From positions 137,213-201,212 of the forward strand of contig KL647290.1 in the NCBI GenBank assembly GCA_000727475.1: a stretch of DNA of 64,000 nt. Reading direction: 5' to 3'. The translations under genes and the position numbers were made by a program. How positions within the stretch are numbered: the stretch's first letter is position 1; each line of letters begins with the position of its first letter. The notes under the pieces were generated by a model. The model was given only the letters and a program-made list of their open reading frames with translations. It was not told the origin of the DNA and did not search any database. The stretch comes from Sarcocystis neurona (taxonomy: Eukaryota; Apicomplexa; Conoidasida; Eucoccidiorida; Sarcocystidae). Below, one piece after another: positions 35,501 to 48,300 of the stretch.

Positions 35501-38500
35501 TGCTGTTGCTACGTGCATCTGTTGCTGCTGCTGCCGTTTCCTCCTTCTGCTCCTCCTTCTGGCGCGTTGCCATTTCCTGCTGCTGCTGCTGCCGTTTGCT
35601 CCTCCTCCTCCTCCTGCTGATATTGCCATTTCCTGCTGCTGCTGCGGTAGTTCCCTGCTGCTGCTGATGCTACCGTTTCCTTCTGCTGCTGCTCGTGTGC
35701 TGCCATTTCTTGCTGCTGCTGGTGTGCTGCCATTTCCTCCTGCTGCTGCTGTCAAATTCCTGCTGGTGCTGCTGGTGTGCTACCATTTCCTCCTGCTGCT
35801 GGTGGTGTGCTGCCGTTTGCTGCTGCTGCTGGTGTGCTGCCGGTTCCTGCTGCTGCTGCTGCAGGCGGTGCCGTCCCCTTCTTTTCTTGTTGCTGCCTGT
35901 GCGACGGCTCTCAGTAACTGCTGCTGCAGCAGCTACTTCCGCGTTTCCTTCGGGGATTTTTGCCGCGTTTCTTTGCCGCTGTTGAGGCTCATCCTGCCGC
36001 ACCGGTGTTCGGCTATGCCGTGGCTTGTTTGCCTGTCTTCTTCTTCCTCCTGCTGCTGCTACGACTGCTGCTTCTCGTTCGCGCTGCGGCTGCTTCGGGT
36101 TGTCGCTGCTGTCGATGGCGACGGAGGGCTCCGTTTCCCCCGCTGCTGCTGTGGCGGTTCCTGCGACCGCCGCTCTGCTTTCTTTGCTGCTGCTGCTGCT
36201 GTTTTTTTCTTCCTTGCGTTGCGGCTGTCGTTCTCACGTGCCGTTCGAAAACGAGCGAAACTGCTGTGACTTGCTGCCGCAGGATATATAAAGGCGGGAA
36301 CGTCGGCGCAGGACCACCCGACGGTGGTGTTTCCCACACTCGTGGGCAGGCCCCGCCGAAGATTTATCGATCTTTATACAAAAGAAGCTCCCGAAGGAAT
36401 TCCCGATGAAGGCACAGTCTTCGTAGGAGAAGAGGCAATTGCTAATCGACATCACCTGAGCTTTACCTACCCGATCGATCATGGCCACATCGACAACTGG
36501 GTTGATGTACGTTTTTTTCTTCTCTTCTGCTTTTCCTCTTCTCCTGTGTGGCGTCTGCTGCCCGTCCTTCTCATTCGTTTTCCTCCATCTTCTCTTCTTC
36601 TTTTCTTTTCTTTTCTTCTTCTTTGTCCTTTCTGCTTCCCGTTCTTCTTCCTCCTTTTCCGCCACCTTCTGTACGTATTCCTCCTTTTCTTCTCCTTTTC
36701 TTCTTCTTCTCCTTGTGTAGTTTCTGTTCCTCGTCCTGTTCCTCGTCTTCAGTTCTTCTTCATCGTCTTCGGTTTTCACCAGCGGCCTCGGGCACGATTC
36801 TGCGCAAGACAACGTGTTTTCTTTGTGAAAAGTACGTGTGGATAGGCAAGTATGTGTAAAGCCTTCCTCTGCATGTGGTGGGGAAGGCGGGCATAAGGAT
36901 CTGCAGGGGTTAGACATGTAGTCCCGTGTACAAGGCAGGATAGGTGAATAACACACATGAGGCAATTGCGTGACTCTGCGCGAAAATTAATACGTAGATG
37001 TGTCTGGAATACCTACGGGTGGCCACGTGGCTTAGGAAAGAGTCTCTGTTTTTCGTTTATGTAGAAAATTGTTTGTTCGTCCGGGCACACAAGCGGAAGT
37101 GACGCTTTCAGGTGCAACGCTGAAGCCTGGGTATGTTGGTGAATTAGTCTTGTGCTGCTCGGTGGACGTTTGTTGGAGTGATGCCACACTCCGGGTGTAC
37201 GTACACTCCATTTTATTCGTGGCTCCCATAGCAGTTACGGTAGCGGAGGACGTCTGTGAAGTTTACCTGTCTCGGGTGTACGTACACCTGCTGAGCCGGA
37301 GGTACCGTCTCGGGGATGGTGCACGTACTTTTCCTAGAGGATATCGAGTTCTTTTCTTGGGGTGTATCTCCACTGCTTAGGACGGACCTACACCTTGTCT
37401 GTTTCGTGGAGTTGCGCTCTTCTGGCTGTTGCACTTTGGGTGTACGTACACCTCGCGAGGTGCTTGGAGTTGCCTTTTGATGGTACGGATCGGTCCAGCA
37501 CTTTGGGTGTAAATACACCTTACGTGGTGTCTGAAGTAGCGTCTGCTGGTGTGTATCCAGCCCTTCGGGTGTACGTACACGTCACGTGGTTTCTAGCATT
37601 GCTCTTTTCTAGTGTATGTCGTAGCGTTTTGGGTGTACGGAAACATCTGATGTGGATTTCCGATGTTCTTTCTACTGGTGTATATTTAGCGCTTGGGGTG
37701 TACGAGGTGGTCACTTCCCGTTCAGATTCACCGCTTCGGGTGTACGTACTTCTCCCGTGGTTGGTGGAGTTGCTTTTTTTGGGTGTGTGTCCAGCCCCTC
37801 GGGTGTACATACACCAGATGTGGTACGCTGAGTCGCACCCGGCTCTTGTCTGTATCGAGCGCGTCGCCTCTGCAGTCGTCCTTTTTGTTTGTGACGTGCT
37901 TCCCTTCTCCCGTGTATTCCTTCTTTCCGGTGTACGTACGCCACACGTCTGGCTTCTTCTTCGACTCCCCGTCTCTTAGGACGCGGAAGACCGCTGTTCT
38001 GTTGCGGCATTCGCACAAGTTTTTCTCTTTTCCCAACCCGCAGAGGGATCCCCATTCCTTCTTTAGGGCGCAGAACGAAGTTTCCGTCTTCCTGTTTGCT
38101 TTGAGGAATTACACGCGATAAGAACGACCTCTTCACATCTTTTCCTTTGAAACTGGAGCAGAGAGCAGGATCCTTCCCATTTCTTCTTTATCTTTCTTCT
38201 CTCCCTTCCTTTTACCTGTCGGCTTTTGCGTGTCGTCTCCTTTCCTTGCTGCGTCCACCGTTGTTCGTTTCTTTAAAGTCCTAGCTGTCTCTTCCTTTTT
38301 TCACGACAGGTCTGACTGGAAAATTATCTTTGTGGAGGGCGCGAATAGAATCGCAGAAGATGTTGCAACTTCCGTTGTTCGTTGAAGTTGTTCTGTCGTT
38401 TGCTTTGTCTTCGTGCTTCTCGTCCTTCGAATGGCAGGGAGGACCGCGGCCCTCTACATCAATTGAGTCGTCACTTGATTTCCCTGTCCTTCGTTTAGTT

Positions 38501-41500
38501 TTCTCTCGCATGTTTACGTGTCCGTCCTCTTCTACCCCATCTCTCTCCCCTTCTTCGTGGGCTGTTTTCCTCCCTTTTTTACCTCCGTGTTCTTCGTGTT
38601 CATGCGCGTGCTTTTTGTCGTCGTGTCTCTCCCCCTCTGGACCTCGTGTGTCCTCCGTCCCGTCTTCCTCTCTGTTTAACAGAAACGTTTCTTCTCCTTT
38701 TTTTTAGTCTTCTATATCTTCCCCAGCAGGATCATATCATTCCTACGACCACTAGTCCCGGGTGCTTGTCTTCTATTTATTGCACTGGCTCTACTTTATA
38801 TAACTTCTGATTATACTCCTCCTACTCCTACTAGTTCCAGGACATCAACTACTACTACTGCTACTACTGCTGCTACTACTATTTCTAGTAGTAATAGTAG
38901 CAGTACTCTTAATACTACAACTACTATTGCTACGGCTTCTCCTCCTCCTAATACTACTACGACGACCCTTACACCTACTACACTGCTACTACCGCTGCTG
39001 CTACTAATACAACAACAACTACTACTATTACTACTACACCTATTACTACTGCTAGTACTACTGCAGCTAGTGTTGCTGCTACTAGGAGTACTACTACTAC
39101 TACTACTACTACTGCGACTACGACTGCTACTAATACTTACTCCAGTACAAGTAATACTACTTCTACTGCCAGTCCTACTAGGCCTATTCCTGCTATTCTT
39201 ACTACTGGTAGCACTACTAGGACGAGTACGACTACTACGAGTAGGACGAAGACGACTATTCCACTAGGCTACTCCTGCTATACTACTACTACATTACTAC
39301 TACTACTACTACAAGAAGTATTACTACCACTACTGCTACTACTGCTGCTACTACTTTCCCTCCACTAGGAGTACAAGTACTACGCCTACGACGACGACTC
39401 CTCTAAGTACTACTACTAGGACTGCTATTGCTGCTACTACCACGACTATTAGTATTACTTGTGCTACGAGTATTACTACTATGACGCCTCCTGCTGCTAC
39501 GATTGCGACTATATTGCCAGCATTTCTATTACTACTATCTTTACTATACTGAGAATGTGACTGCTGGACCTTTGCTACTGTTATTACTACTATTTCTACA
39601 AGTAGCACTACTACTATATAGGTTGATTACTACCCATACTACTACTAGATGAGCAGCAGGAATACTACTGTAGAGAGTTCCTCGCTCGATGATCAAGACA
39701 CTTCTATACTTTTTCCTGCCTTTTCCTTCTTCTCTTGTGTGTGGCTCTCCCTTTCTCGTGAGGAGACTGCCTTTGTTTTCGTTTGACTTCTGATTCATCG
39801 CTTTCTGCGTTCTCTTCCGTCTTCCTCGAGATCTTCCGTCCACTTCCACCCTTGTCTGCTGCCCGTCCTCTATCCTCTCCTCCGCCGCCTTTCCCTTCGG
39901 ACCCGCCTTCGTCTTTGCTAACGATTCGTTTTTTTGCCGCCTTCCCTACTTCGTCCTCACCCGGTCTTCCTCTTCTTCGTCGTTCTCCTGTTTTTGTCTG
40001 CTTTTCTTCTCCCGGTCCTTCGTCTTTCTCTTGACGTGGACTTCTCTTACCTTCGGCTCTCTTGCTGGGTGTGTGTCTCTTCCACAGCTTCTTCCGGTCC
40101 CTCTGCTGCTCGCCCCACCCCACTTCTTTTTGTTTTCTCTTGTCATTTTCTTTGTGTTGGAGGTCCCTTTCGTTCTCCTCGTCCGTCCGTCTCCCTTCCG
40201 TCTCCGCCCCAAGCTTTTCTTCTTTTTTATGTGTGGTCGCCTGCTCCCGTTTGTCTTCTTTTGCTTCTCCTCGCAACAGATGGAGGAAGTGTGGAATAAG
40301 ACGTACAGCCTGCTAGGTCTGGAGTCAAGCGAGCATGCGGTTCTCGTCACAGAGCCTCCTCTCTGTTCGCTGCGTCATCGTGAAAAAATGGCAGAAATGT
40401 TCTTTGAAGTCTACGGCGTGCCCGAACTAAATATATCTGTCACCGGACTAATGGCCATCTACGGGTAAACCAAACGCATGCAGAAGAAAGAAACACGTAT
40501 ATCGCCGTGGTGGACCACCGGCCACAACTTGCTGCAGTAAATATATGTGGATCTTCACGAGAGGGGGTCACCCAAAGAGGTGTCTACACGAGTAACAAGC
40601 ATCTGTAGATGTATACCGATACACAGGAAATACGCTTCCCCAATCTTGTGTACGCGGAGAGTATATATACACATACGTGTATATGTATATATATATGTAC
40701 ACGTGTGTATAGCTGTATACATATATCTTACCTGAAGGTACTATGTTTGCTGCTGTTACTGCTGCTGATTCTCCTGTTTTTGCTGCTGCTGCTGCTGTCA
40801 CCGTTGCTATTGCTGTTGCGATCGTTGCTGTTGCTGCTGCCGCTGCTTTTACTAGTGCTGCTGTTTCTGCGGCGGCTGTTGCTGCTGCTGTTGCTGCTGG
40901 TGTTACCGCTGCTGTTGCTCTTGCTGCTGTTGCTGCTGCTGCAGGACCGGACGGACAACAGGGTTCGTGTTAGACATCGGAGAGGGCATTACGCAGTGCG
41001 TTCCCGTCTTTGACGGTAATGATTCTTTCTTCTTCCTTCCTGTGTCTCCGTTTCCCTTGCAGGCGCCTTTTGTGGCTCTTCTCTTCCTTTTCGTCTTTCT
41101 CCTCTGCATGTGCCTGTGTACACTATCTGCTCCTGGACGTCCACGTGGATCTCCACATACATGCGGCTGACGTGTTTTCGCCTACGTCCGCAGATATTCG
41201 TTTGTCTTTTCCGAAAGATTTCTGCGCCTCTCTCTTCTTGCCAATACGAGCCAGCGTCGTGGAGAGCTTTCGTCATTCCCATGTAGACGCGCAGGGATAT
41301 ATATCCTCCTCCCCGGGTGACACGTTAAAACACACCGCCGCTTTACCAGACTTCCCCACACCTCCGTGAGACAACGGAAATGAGAATTCATGTACGTACA
41401 CAATACATATATATATATACACACCTAAAAAATAATCTGCATACATATATATATATATATATGTATGGACATAAAGTATCTGTATGTATATATGTTTATA

Positions 41501-44500
41501 TGTATACATGCATGTAAAACAATATAGGTATGACTATATATATATGTATATATAGAGAGAGACATATCTATAACATCTATAACACCATATTTGTATTTAT
41601 CAATATGCACATCTATGTAAATACTAAATATATATATACATGTGTATATATATAAATGTTTATATACACACACAGGAGTAAAACTACATATATGTACATA
41701 TGTGCATATATTCTTGTTGATCAATATAGACATCTATGTAAAACAAGTAATATACGTATGTATGTATATAAATGTTTATATATATACATACGAATGAAAG
41801 AATACATATACATATATATATGTATAACACCATGTTTGTGTATAAGAATGTGAAGATCTATGTAGAGCAATATTTGTATATGTAAGAGTTTGTATGGAAT
41901 GACGTGTTTATATAAAGAACTAAATATGTCTGTAGAAGGACGTGGGCATATATTTGCGTGCTTGGGCGTCTCACAGGCGTACATACTTTTGCATGCGGAT
42001 GCCTGGGTCGGTGGTTCCTACTTTTGCTGCGGCGGTACGCATTTGTAGAGACGTCTCCGGCGGGGACGCCGACATTGGGATGTAGACATATATTCCGCTC
42101 TTCGACTAAATTTGTTATTTACCCGGTGAAGGAAAATGAGAGAACGGTGGCCAACTTCTTTGTGTGTGTGCATGGAGACGAAGAGGTGGACACATTTATG
42201 TGGCGGTCCCCTTCTCGTCGGCGTCGGATGCATATGTGCATTTATATATACATACATATCTATATTCTTGTTGATCAATATACACATAAGCTGTATATAT
42301 ATCTATGGCCTATAAATCTATATATATGACGTATACATACATGTTTAGATGTGGCTGGCCTACGCATACGTGTGCATAAGTAGTCTACGTATATATATAT
42401 GGCTTCTGTGTATGTGTGGCGTATGTATGTATATGTGGGGCCGCGTCTGTATGTATATATATGTATATGGCGCCTGAACGAATATATAGGACTTACGTGT
42501 GTAGCGTATGTATGTGTATATATATCTGTGGGGCGTAGGTATATATATGTACATGTGTATGTATGAATATATATGTATGGGGCGTACGTGTGTATGTATA
42601 TATATGTGTATCGTATATAGTTGTGTGACGCATGTTTGTGGTTCTCGTTTTTCACCTCTAAATGATTAGAAGAAGTTTATCTCTGCCTGGCTAATTTTAG
42701 CTGGTCCTATTTTCTTTTTCTACCTGCTTTCTATGTTTGTGGTCTCTGTGTGGGTGCACGTGTATATGTAGAAGTTTGTATCAGCTGCCGATACGTGGGT
42801 CTCTCTCTTTCTCTCTGTGCCTCCCTCGCTTATCCATCTGTCCCTCTCAGTATACTACACAGAATCTACAATATATATATATGCACATATATATATATAT
42901 ATATATAGACTCTCCCGTTGTTATCTGCGTGTCTCTCTACTCGGGCGCAGTATATCTCCAGATCTCTATTTACACATATATATATATACTTATTTGTATT
43001 TGCATGTATATAGGAGTACTAATCCTGAGATACTTTGTTTCCACAGATACTTTTTGATATGTAGGAGAGAACTTATAGATGCGCATATTTGAAACGACCA
43101 CGTATTACACATACCCACACACACGAGTTTGTAGTAGAAGTGCAGGAAAGATGCCGTAAAGAAAAGACAGGGGGTTCACCAGCAGCGTCAAAATAGACGT
43201 CAGGACATATTTGCGTAGAGACTGACGAAACTTTCGGTCTCTCTAGTGCGCATCTCCAACATATATATATATATATGTATGTACATACATACATTACCAA
43301 TCTATCTATATACGTATATGTATACGTGCCTATATAGATACTGACGAAACACTCAGTCTCTCTCTGGTGCGTATCTCCCACATATATGCATCTCTGTCTC
43401 CCTAGATACATGTGTGTACACTTGTACATATATGTATGTAGAGTTATAAGTGCCTCTAAATATGTATAAATGCGTGTGTATATATCTTACTTCGCGTATG
43501 CACAGTAGTCACAATAGTAGTAGTACGCATATATATGTGTATATATGTATATACATATATGTATGTGTATGTATATGTATGTGTATGTGTGTCTGTGTAC
43601 ACATATATATGTGCATGTGTATATTTGTATCTCCCCGCCGTATGCGTAGTCGTCATAATAGTATTGGTAGTATGTGTGCGTGTATATATATATATGTGAA
43701 TGTATATGTATATGTGTGTATATATGTGTGTGTGTGTCTGTCTGTATGTAGGTATACATGTTTTTGCATATGTTTTTCTTCATATGTGTGTCTGTTTCTC
43801 CCCTGCCGGATGTTGTAGGCGTCGTACTTGTGGGCCTGTGGAAGGACAGCGGATGGTAGGGGATCTATGGATATTTGAGGGTCTGCGTAGGGCTGTAACT
43901 TTCCTGCACCTGCTGGCTTTGGCAAAGAAATTTTGCATGCGTCTTCTTCGACGCGCATGAGTCGCGTGAATTTGTTGGTCCTTGGTGAATATACGCAGGA
44001 TACCTCGAGAAAGCTTCAGTGAAACGTAGTGACTTTGGCGGACAGGAATTGCAGATGTATCTGCAGAAGATTCTCTGCGACATGGGCTACCCCATGACCA
44101 CCCGGGATGACTACGTAAGAGAGGAATACGGAGAGAGAAGGAGATGTGCTGGCTGGCTTCTTCTCCTCAAGAAAGAACAAGTCTCTTGGAGAGGAAAAGC
44201 GAAAAGGAGACGAGACACAGAGGAGGACACACAGACAGAGAGTTACAGAGAGAGACAGGGAGAGATAGAGGGAAGCAGAAAGAGAGGCAGAGGGAGAGAC
44301 GGGGAGGGAGATAGAGAGGGAGACGTGGAGGGAGACAGGAGGTAATATAGCGAGGGAGACAGAGAGACGGAGACGAGACAGGAGGAGATATAGCCAGAGA
44401 GATAGAGGGGGAGACGGAGACGAGACAGGAGGTAACATAGCGAGGGAGACAGAGAGGGAGACGTGGAGGGAGACAGGAGGAGATACAGCGAGAGAAACAG

Positions 44501-45310
44501 GGGGGGAGACGGGGAGAAATACAGACAGATGAGACAGAGAGATAGAGAGGGAGACGGAGACAGAGACAGGAGCAGATATAGCAGGAGGGAGACAGAGAGA
44601 CAGAGACACACTCCTCTGTGTGTATTTGTGTATGTATGTGTGTGTGTGTGTGAGGAGCCGCTGTTTCTGATTTTCTGTGCTGCTCGCTGAAAATGGACAA
44701 AATTATGTCCAGCCACGTGTGTCGCTCTGCCCGTGGGTGTCTGGGCGTAGAGAAGCAGACACACATACGGTCGGTCCCTCTCCTGGGGAGATCCGACCAC
44801 AAACGCAGTTAGATGATGCATAGGCGCTTCTAAGACAAGACAGAAAGAGGAAAAGACGGCAGTGCATCTTCATATAATATGCAGATATACACATCCAAAA
44901 ACTGGCACACATATATATAGATAGATAGATAGATAGATATGCACACAGAGATATAGAGAGCCTCGGTCCATCTCCTGGGGAGGTCCACTCATCCGTACAA
45001 ATACAACGTACACAGTCGCTCGTAAGACAAGAAAGAGAGAGAAGAAAACTCACCAATTTACGCACATATATATGAGTGTACACGTATACTACTGCGCATA
45101 CATATATATATTATATATGTATATGGAGGAATGTATGTATATGTGTACACAGAGATAGATAGGCTCGCTCGAACTTGCGGGGAGGCCCACGCATACATAC
45201 AAATAGAAGTTGCTCAGGTCCTTGTAAGACGAGACAGAGAAAGACAGAGAGACAGCATATACACACGTAGACACATGTGTAAAATGGCATATACGTATAA
45301 ATGTGTACGC

Positions 45311-45348
<38 letters not shown>

Positions 45349-48300
45349 GAGAACAAAGGAAAGAGATATATGCATATAAAGAGAGAAACAGTTATTTGTA
45401 CGTATATATATATATATATATGTATGTGCATACATAGATAGAGGGAGAGACACGTATATATATACATATATATATGTATATGGATATATATATATATATA
45501 CGTGACTATAGAGAAACAGTTCCTCGTACGTATATATGTATGTATGTATTAGTGGATAGATAGATTTATATGGATATACATATTTGTATATATGTGTGTA
45601 GATTCAAACATACTTGCGTAGGGAAGATATGTTTGTATGTATGAGAGGATATGGAATAGATGTGTGGGAGATTGAGACAGCTGCTTGAAGTTTTTTTGGC
45701 CTGCAGGAGCATGTGCGAGTCATCAAGGAAACTCTCTGCTTCTGCTCGTTGAATCCGGCAGGTGAGCTACTCTTCCCATTTCTTCTTCGCCTCACTTTCT
45801 TTTTTCGTCTCCGTTTTTCTCGCCCTCTCTGCCGCCCTGTCTGTCTTGGGTTCCCGTCTCTTTTTTTCGCTCGTCTCTTCGATCTCCGCTCTTCGCTTCA
45901 CCTCCTCCTTGTCCTCTTCTGCTGCATGTCCTCCCCACACGTGTCCCTCCCTTATCTTTCTTCTTGTCTCGCTTTCTTCGCCGTCTTCCTCTTTTTATGT
46001 GCCTCCTCTTCCGTGTCCCGCGCTTCTCTTCTTCACTCGTGGGAGTGCCAGTGCGGGAAGCCCCTCGTTGAGCAAAGAACCTGCTGCTGCTGCGTACTTC
46101 TTCGGCCAGGTGCCTCTCTCCGAGTTCTCTCCTTCCGACGCGACTCCGCGACATGCTGCTCTTTGCTGCTGCTCCTCCTCCTCTGCGCTCGCCTGCTGCT
46201 GGCGCTGCTCTTCACGTGCCCGGGGCTCTGCTGCTGTTGCTGTGCTGCTACTCCTCACGCACACGCGGACTCACCACCTGCTGCTGCACCTCATCCTCCT
46301 CCTCCTGCTTCACACGCTTGCCTGCGCCCCTGTTCTGCCTCTTCGTCGTTTGAAGCTTCCGCGCTTCCCAGCTACACCCACGCTTCGCGCTCCTGCATCC
46401 CCTGTGCTCCTGCTGCTTTCCTCCTGCTGCTCGTGCCTTCCTGCTGCTGCCGTTCTCCTGCTGCTGCCGTTCTCCTCCTGCTGCTGCCGTTCTCCTCCTG
46501 CTGCTGCCGTTCTCCTCCTGCTGCAGCTGCTCTCCTCCTGCTGCTCCTGCCTTCCTCCTGCTGCTCCTGCCTTCCTCCTGCTGCTCCCGCCTTCCTCCTG
46601 CTGCTCCCGCCTTCCTCCTGCTGCTCCCGCCTTCCTCCTGCTGCTCCCGCCTTCCTCCTGCTGCTGCTTCTTCCCTCCTGCTCCTGCTGCTTCTACCTTC
46701 CTCCTGCTTCTTCCCACCTGCTGCTGCTGCTGCCTGTCCCCTCCTGCTGCCGCTTTGCTGCTGCTGCTTTTTGCACGGATGCAGAAGACCAGCTGCGGGA
46801 CGATTTAGAGAAGACGTATCACCTGCCGGACGGTCTCACACTTCGCGATGGCTCAACAACGTACGCCTTCCAGGGGCGCATGCAGCGGAAAAAAAAGTGA
46901 AGTTTCGCTACTATTTGTAACACACACACACCGACCCACCGATATATACATATATATGCAGAGACTGACGCAGGTAGAGAGAGGGGAAGAGAAAGACAGT
47001 AGGAGGGGAAAGGCTATATCTCCGCGACTATATACACATATATATCCTTTTCACCAGACAGAGGAAGAGAGAGAGAGCGACCAAAAAGGCAGAAGGAAGA
47101 GAAACTGTGTATATCCGCGACTGTGTGTACATGTGTCCACATGTATATCAAAGAGAGGAAGAGAGAGAGAAAAGTAGGGAGGAAACAGCAGGGAGCGGAA
47201 GTTCATCTTTCCCATGTTGTCATACATATATACAAAGACATGCATGCGATCACAGATAGAGAACGAGAGGAAGACGAAGACGACAGCAGAGATATAGAGA
47301 GAGGGAGGAAGTTTATATATCCACGGCCGTCTACAGATAGGCACACACACACACACACCTACACACGAAGAAACAGGAAACACAGGAGGGAGAGAAGGCC
47401 TGTAATATATCGACGAATGTTATATAGACAAATACACATGTACATAGGGAGAGAAAGTTCCCATATTTCAACAAATGTATGTATAAAAAACATACACATA
47501 TATATAAGAAGAGAAAATGTCTATATGTCGACAAGTATGTATGTATATATATATATATGTATGTGTATATATAGATTCGTCAACATACAGACTTCATCAC
47601 ACAGAGAGGTAGGAGAAAGACAGGAGGGAGGGGAAGTTTCTACTTTCCGACGAAGGTCTGCATGTACACACAGAGACACACGAGAGACAGAGAGGGAGGC
47701 GTAGGAAAAGACGGGAGGGAGAGGGAGAGGAGGAACTTCTGCTTCCGCGAATGTCTGTAGATACACACATATACACATACACACACAACACCCGCACAGC
47801 CAAAGAAGGAGCGACAGATAAAGAAAGACGCATGTGGAAGAGAGGGGGGCGAGGAAGTTCAGTTCAGTTCTTTACGACCGTCCACGTATCCACACACATA
47901 TACGCAGCAGAAGATCCACCAGGAGGTGGGGAAGCGACAGCAGGGCAGAAAACTCCCGGTCATCGCGGTTGTGTCTCTCTCTATACGTACCCGTGTTATC
48001 AAAGAGAGACAGAAAGCGACGAAGAAGACAGGAGGGAGGGGAGTTTTGCATTTCCACGAGTGCAGGTATACACAGAGAGAGAAGAGAGTCCATCAAAAAG
48101 AGAGGAAGAGGTGGGGAAAAGAGAGAAAAGGGAGGGAAGGTCGATGTCTCCAGGACTGTCTGTGGATATACGCAGAGACAGACACGTCTCCACATATGTA
48201 CACAGAGAGAGAGAGGGAGACGGAGACAGAGGAGAGACACGGAGAGGAAAGGCAGTAGATAGAGACGTCCATACAGAGAGACACAGAGACGGAGACAGAA

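Larger units (their letters stand above)
32586..36282 (+). other. ARP gene intron 1 (3.7 kb)
   Basis: A GT-AG intron from GTGGGT to CCGCAG. It contains a 49-bp duplication right after the donor, AT microsatellites at 32.8-33.0 kb, about 33.5-33.6 kb and 34.95-35.2 kb, a TGCATGCATGC motif at 34471-34483, and a CTG-rich field at 35.3-36.26 kb. Unique DNA at about 33.1-34.9 kb contains no exon that fits the actin frame. Confidence 0.8.
36507..40279 (+). other. ARP gene intron 2 (3.8 kb)
   Basis: A GT-AG intron from GTACGTTTTTTTC to GCAACAG. It holds pyrimidine-rich DNA next to both exons, a 62-65 bp minisatellite (37.19-37.96 kb), more pyrimidine-rich sequence to 38.7 kb and a TAC/ACT field to 39.65 kb. 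Open frames inside (up to 205 codons) are driven by the minisatellite or by strand bias. Confidence 0.8.
41016..43998 (+). other. ARP gene intron 4 (3.0 kb) with AT minisatellites
   Basis: A GT-AG intron. From 41.4 to 43.8 kb it is nearly all AT microsatellite and minisatellite. One unique island at about 41.95-42.24 kb has a short protein-like plus frame but does not fit the splice phase needed (exon 4 to exon 5 is already continuous with actin). Confidence 0.8.
44115..45706 (+). other. ARP gene intron 5 (1.6 kb)
   Basis: A GT-AG intron made of a purine-rich GAGACAGAGAGG array (about 44.2-44.6 kb), a three-copy unit of about 200 bp (44.76-45.25 kb) and AT microsatellites (45.06-45.6 kb). 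Only about 100 bp next to the acceptor is unique, ending TTTTTTTGGCCTGCAG. Confidence 0.8.

Noticed and set aside
35088..36269. 393-codon plus frame in ARP intron 1
   Set aside because: Leu/Cys/Pro reading of a CTG minisatellite; it ends just before a confirmed splice acceptor.
37190..37960. CRISPR-like spaced palindromes
   Set aside because: The repeats are diverged and the spacers are themselves related (minisatellite bodies); the eukaryotic intron context excludes CRISPR.
41958..42290. Protein-like plus frame in ARP intron 4
   Set aside because: Exon 4 to exon 5 is continuous in phase and alignment; the segment matches nothing in the actin family.
45713..46900. 395-codon plus frame at the 3' side of ARP exon 6
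   Set aside because: It is a Leu/Ser/Pro/Cys reading of CT-rich intron and a 20-bp minisatellite that happens to run into exon 7.
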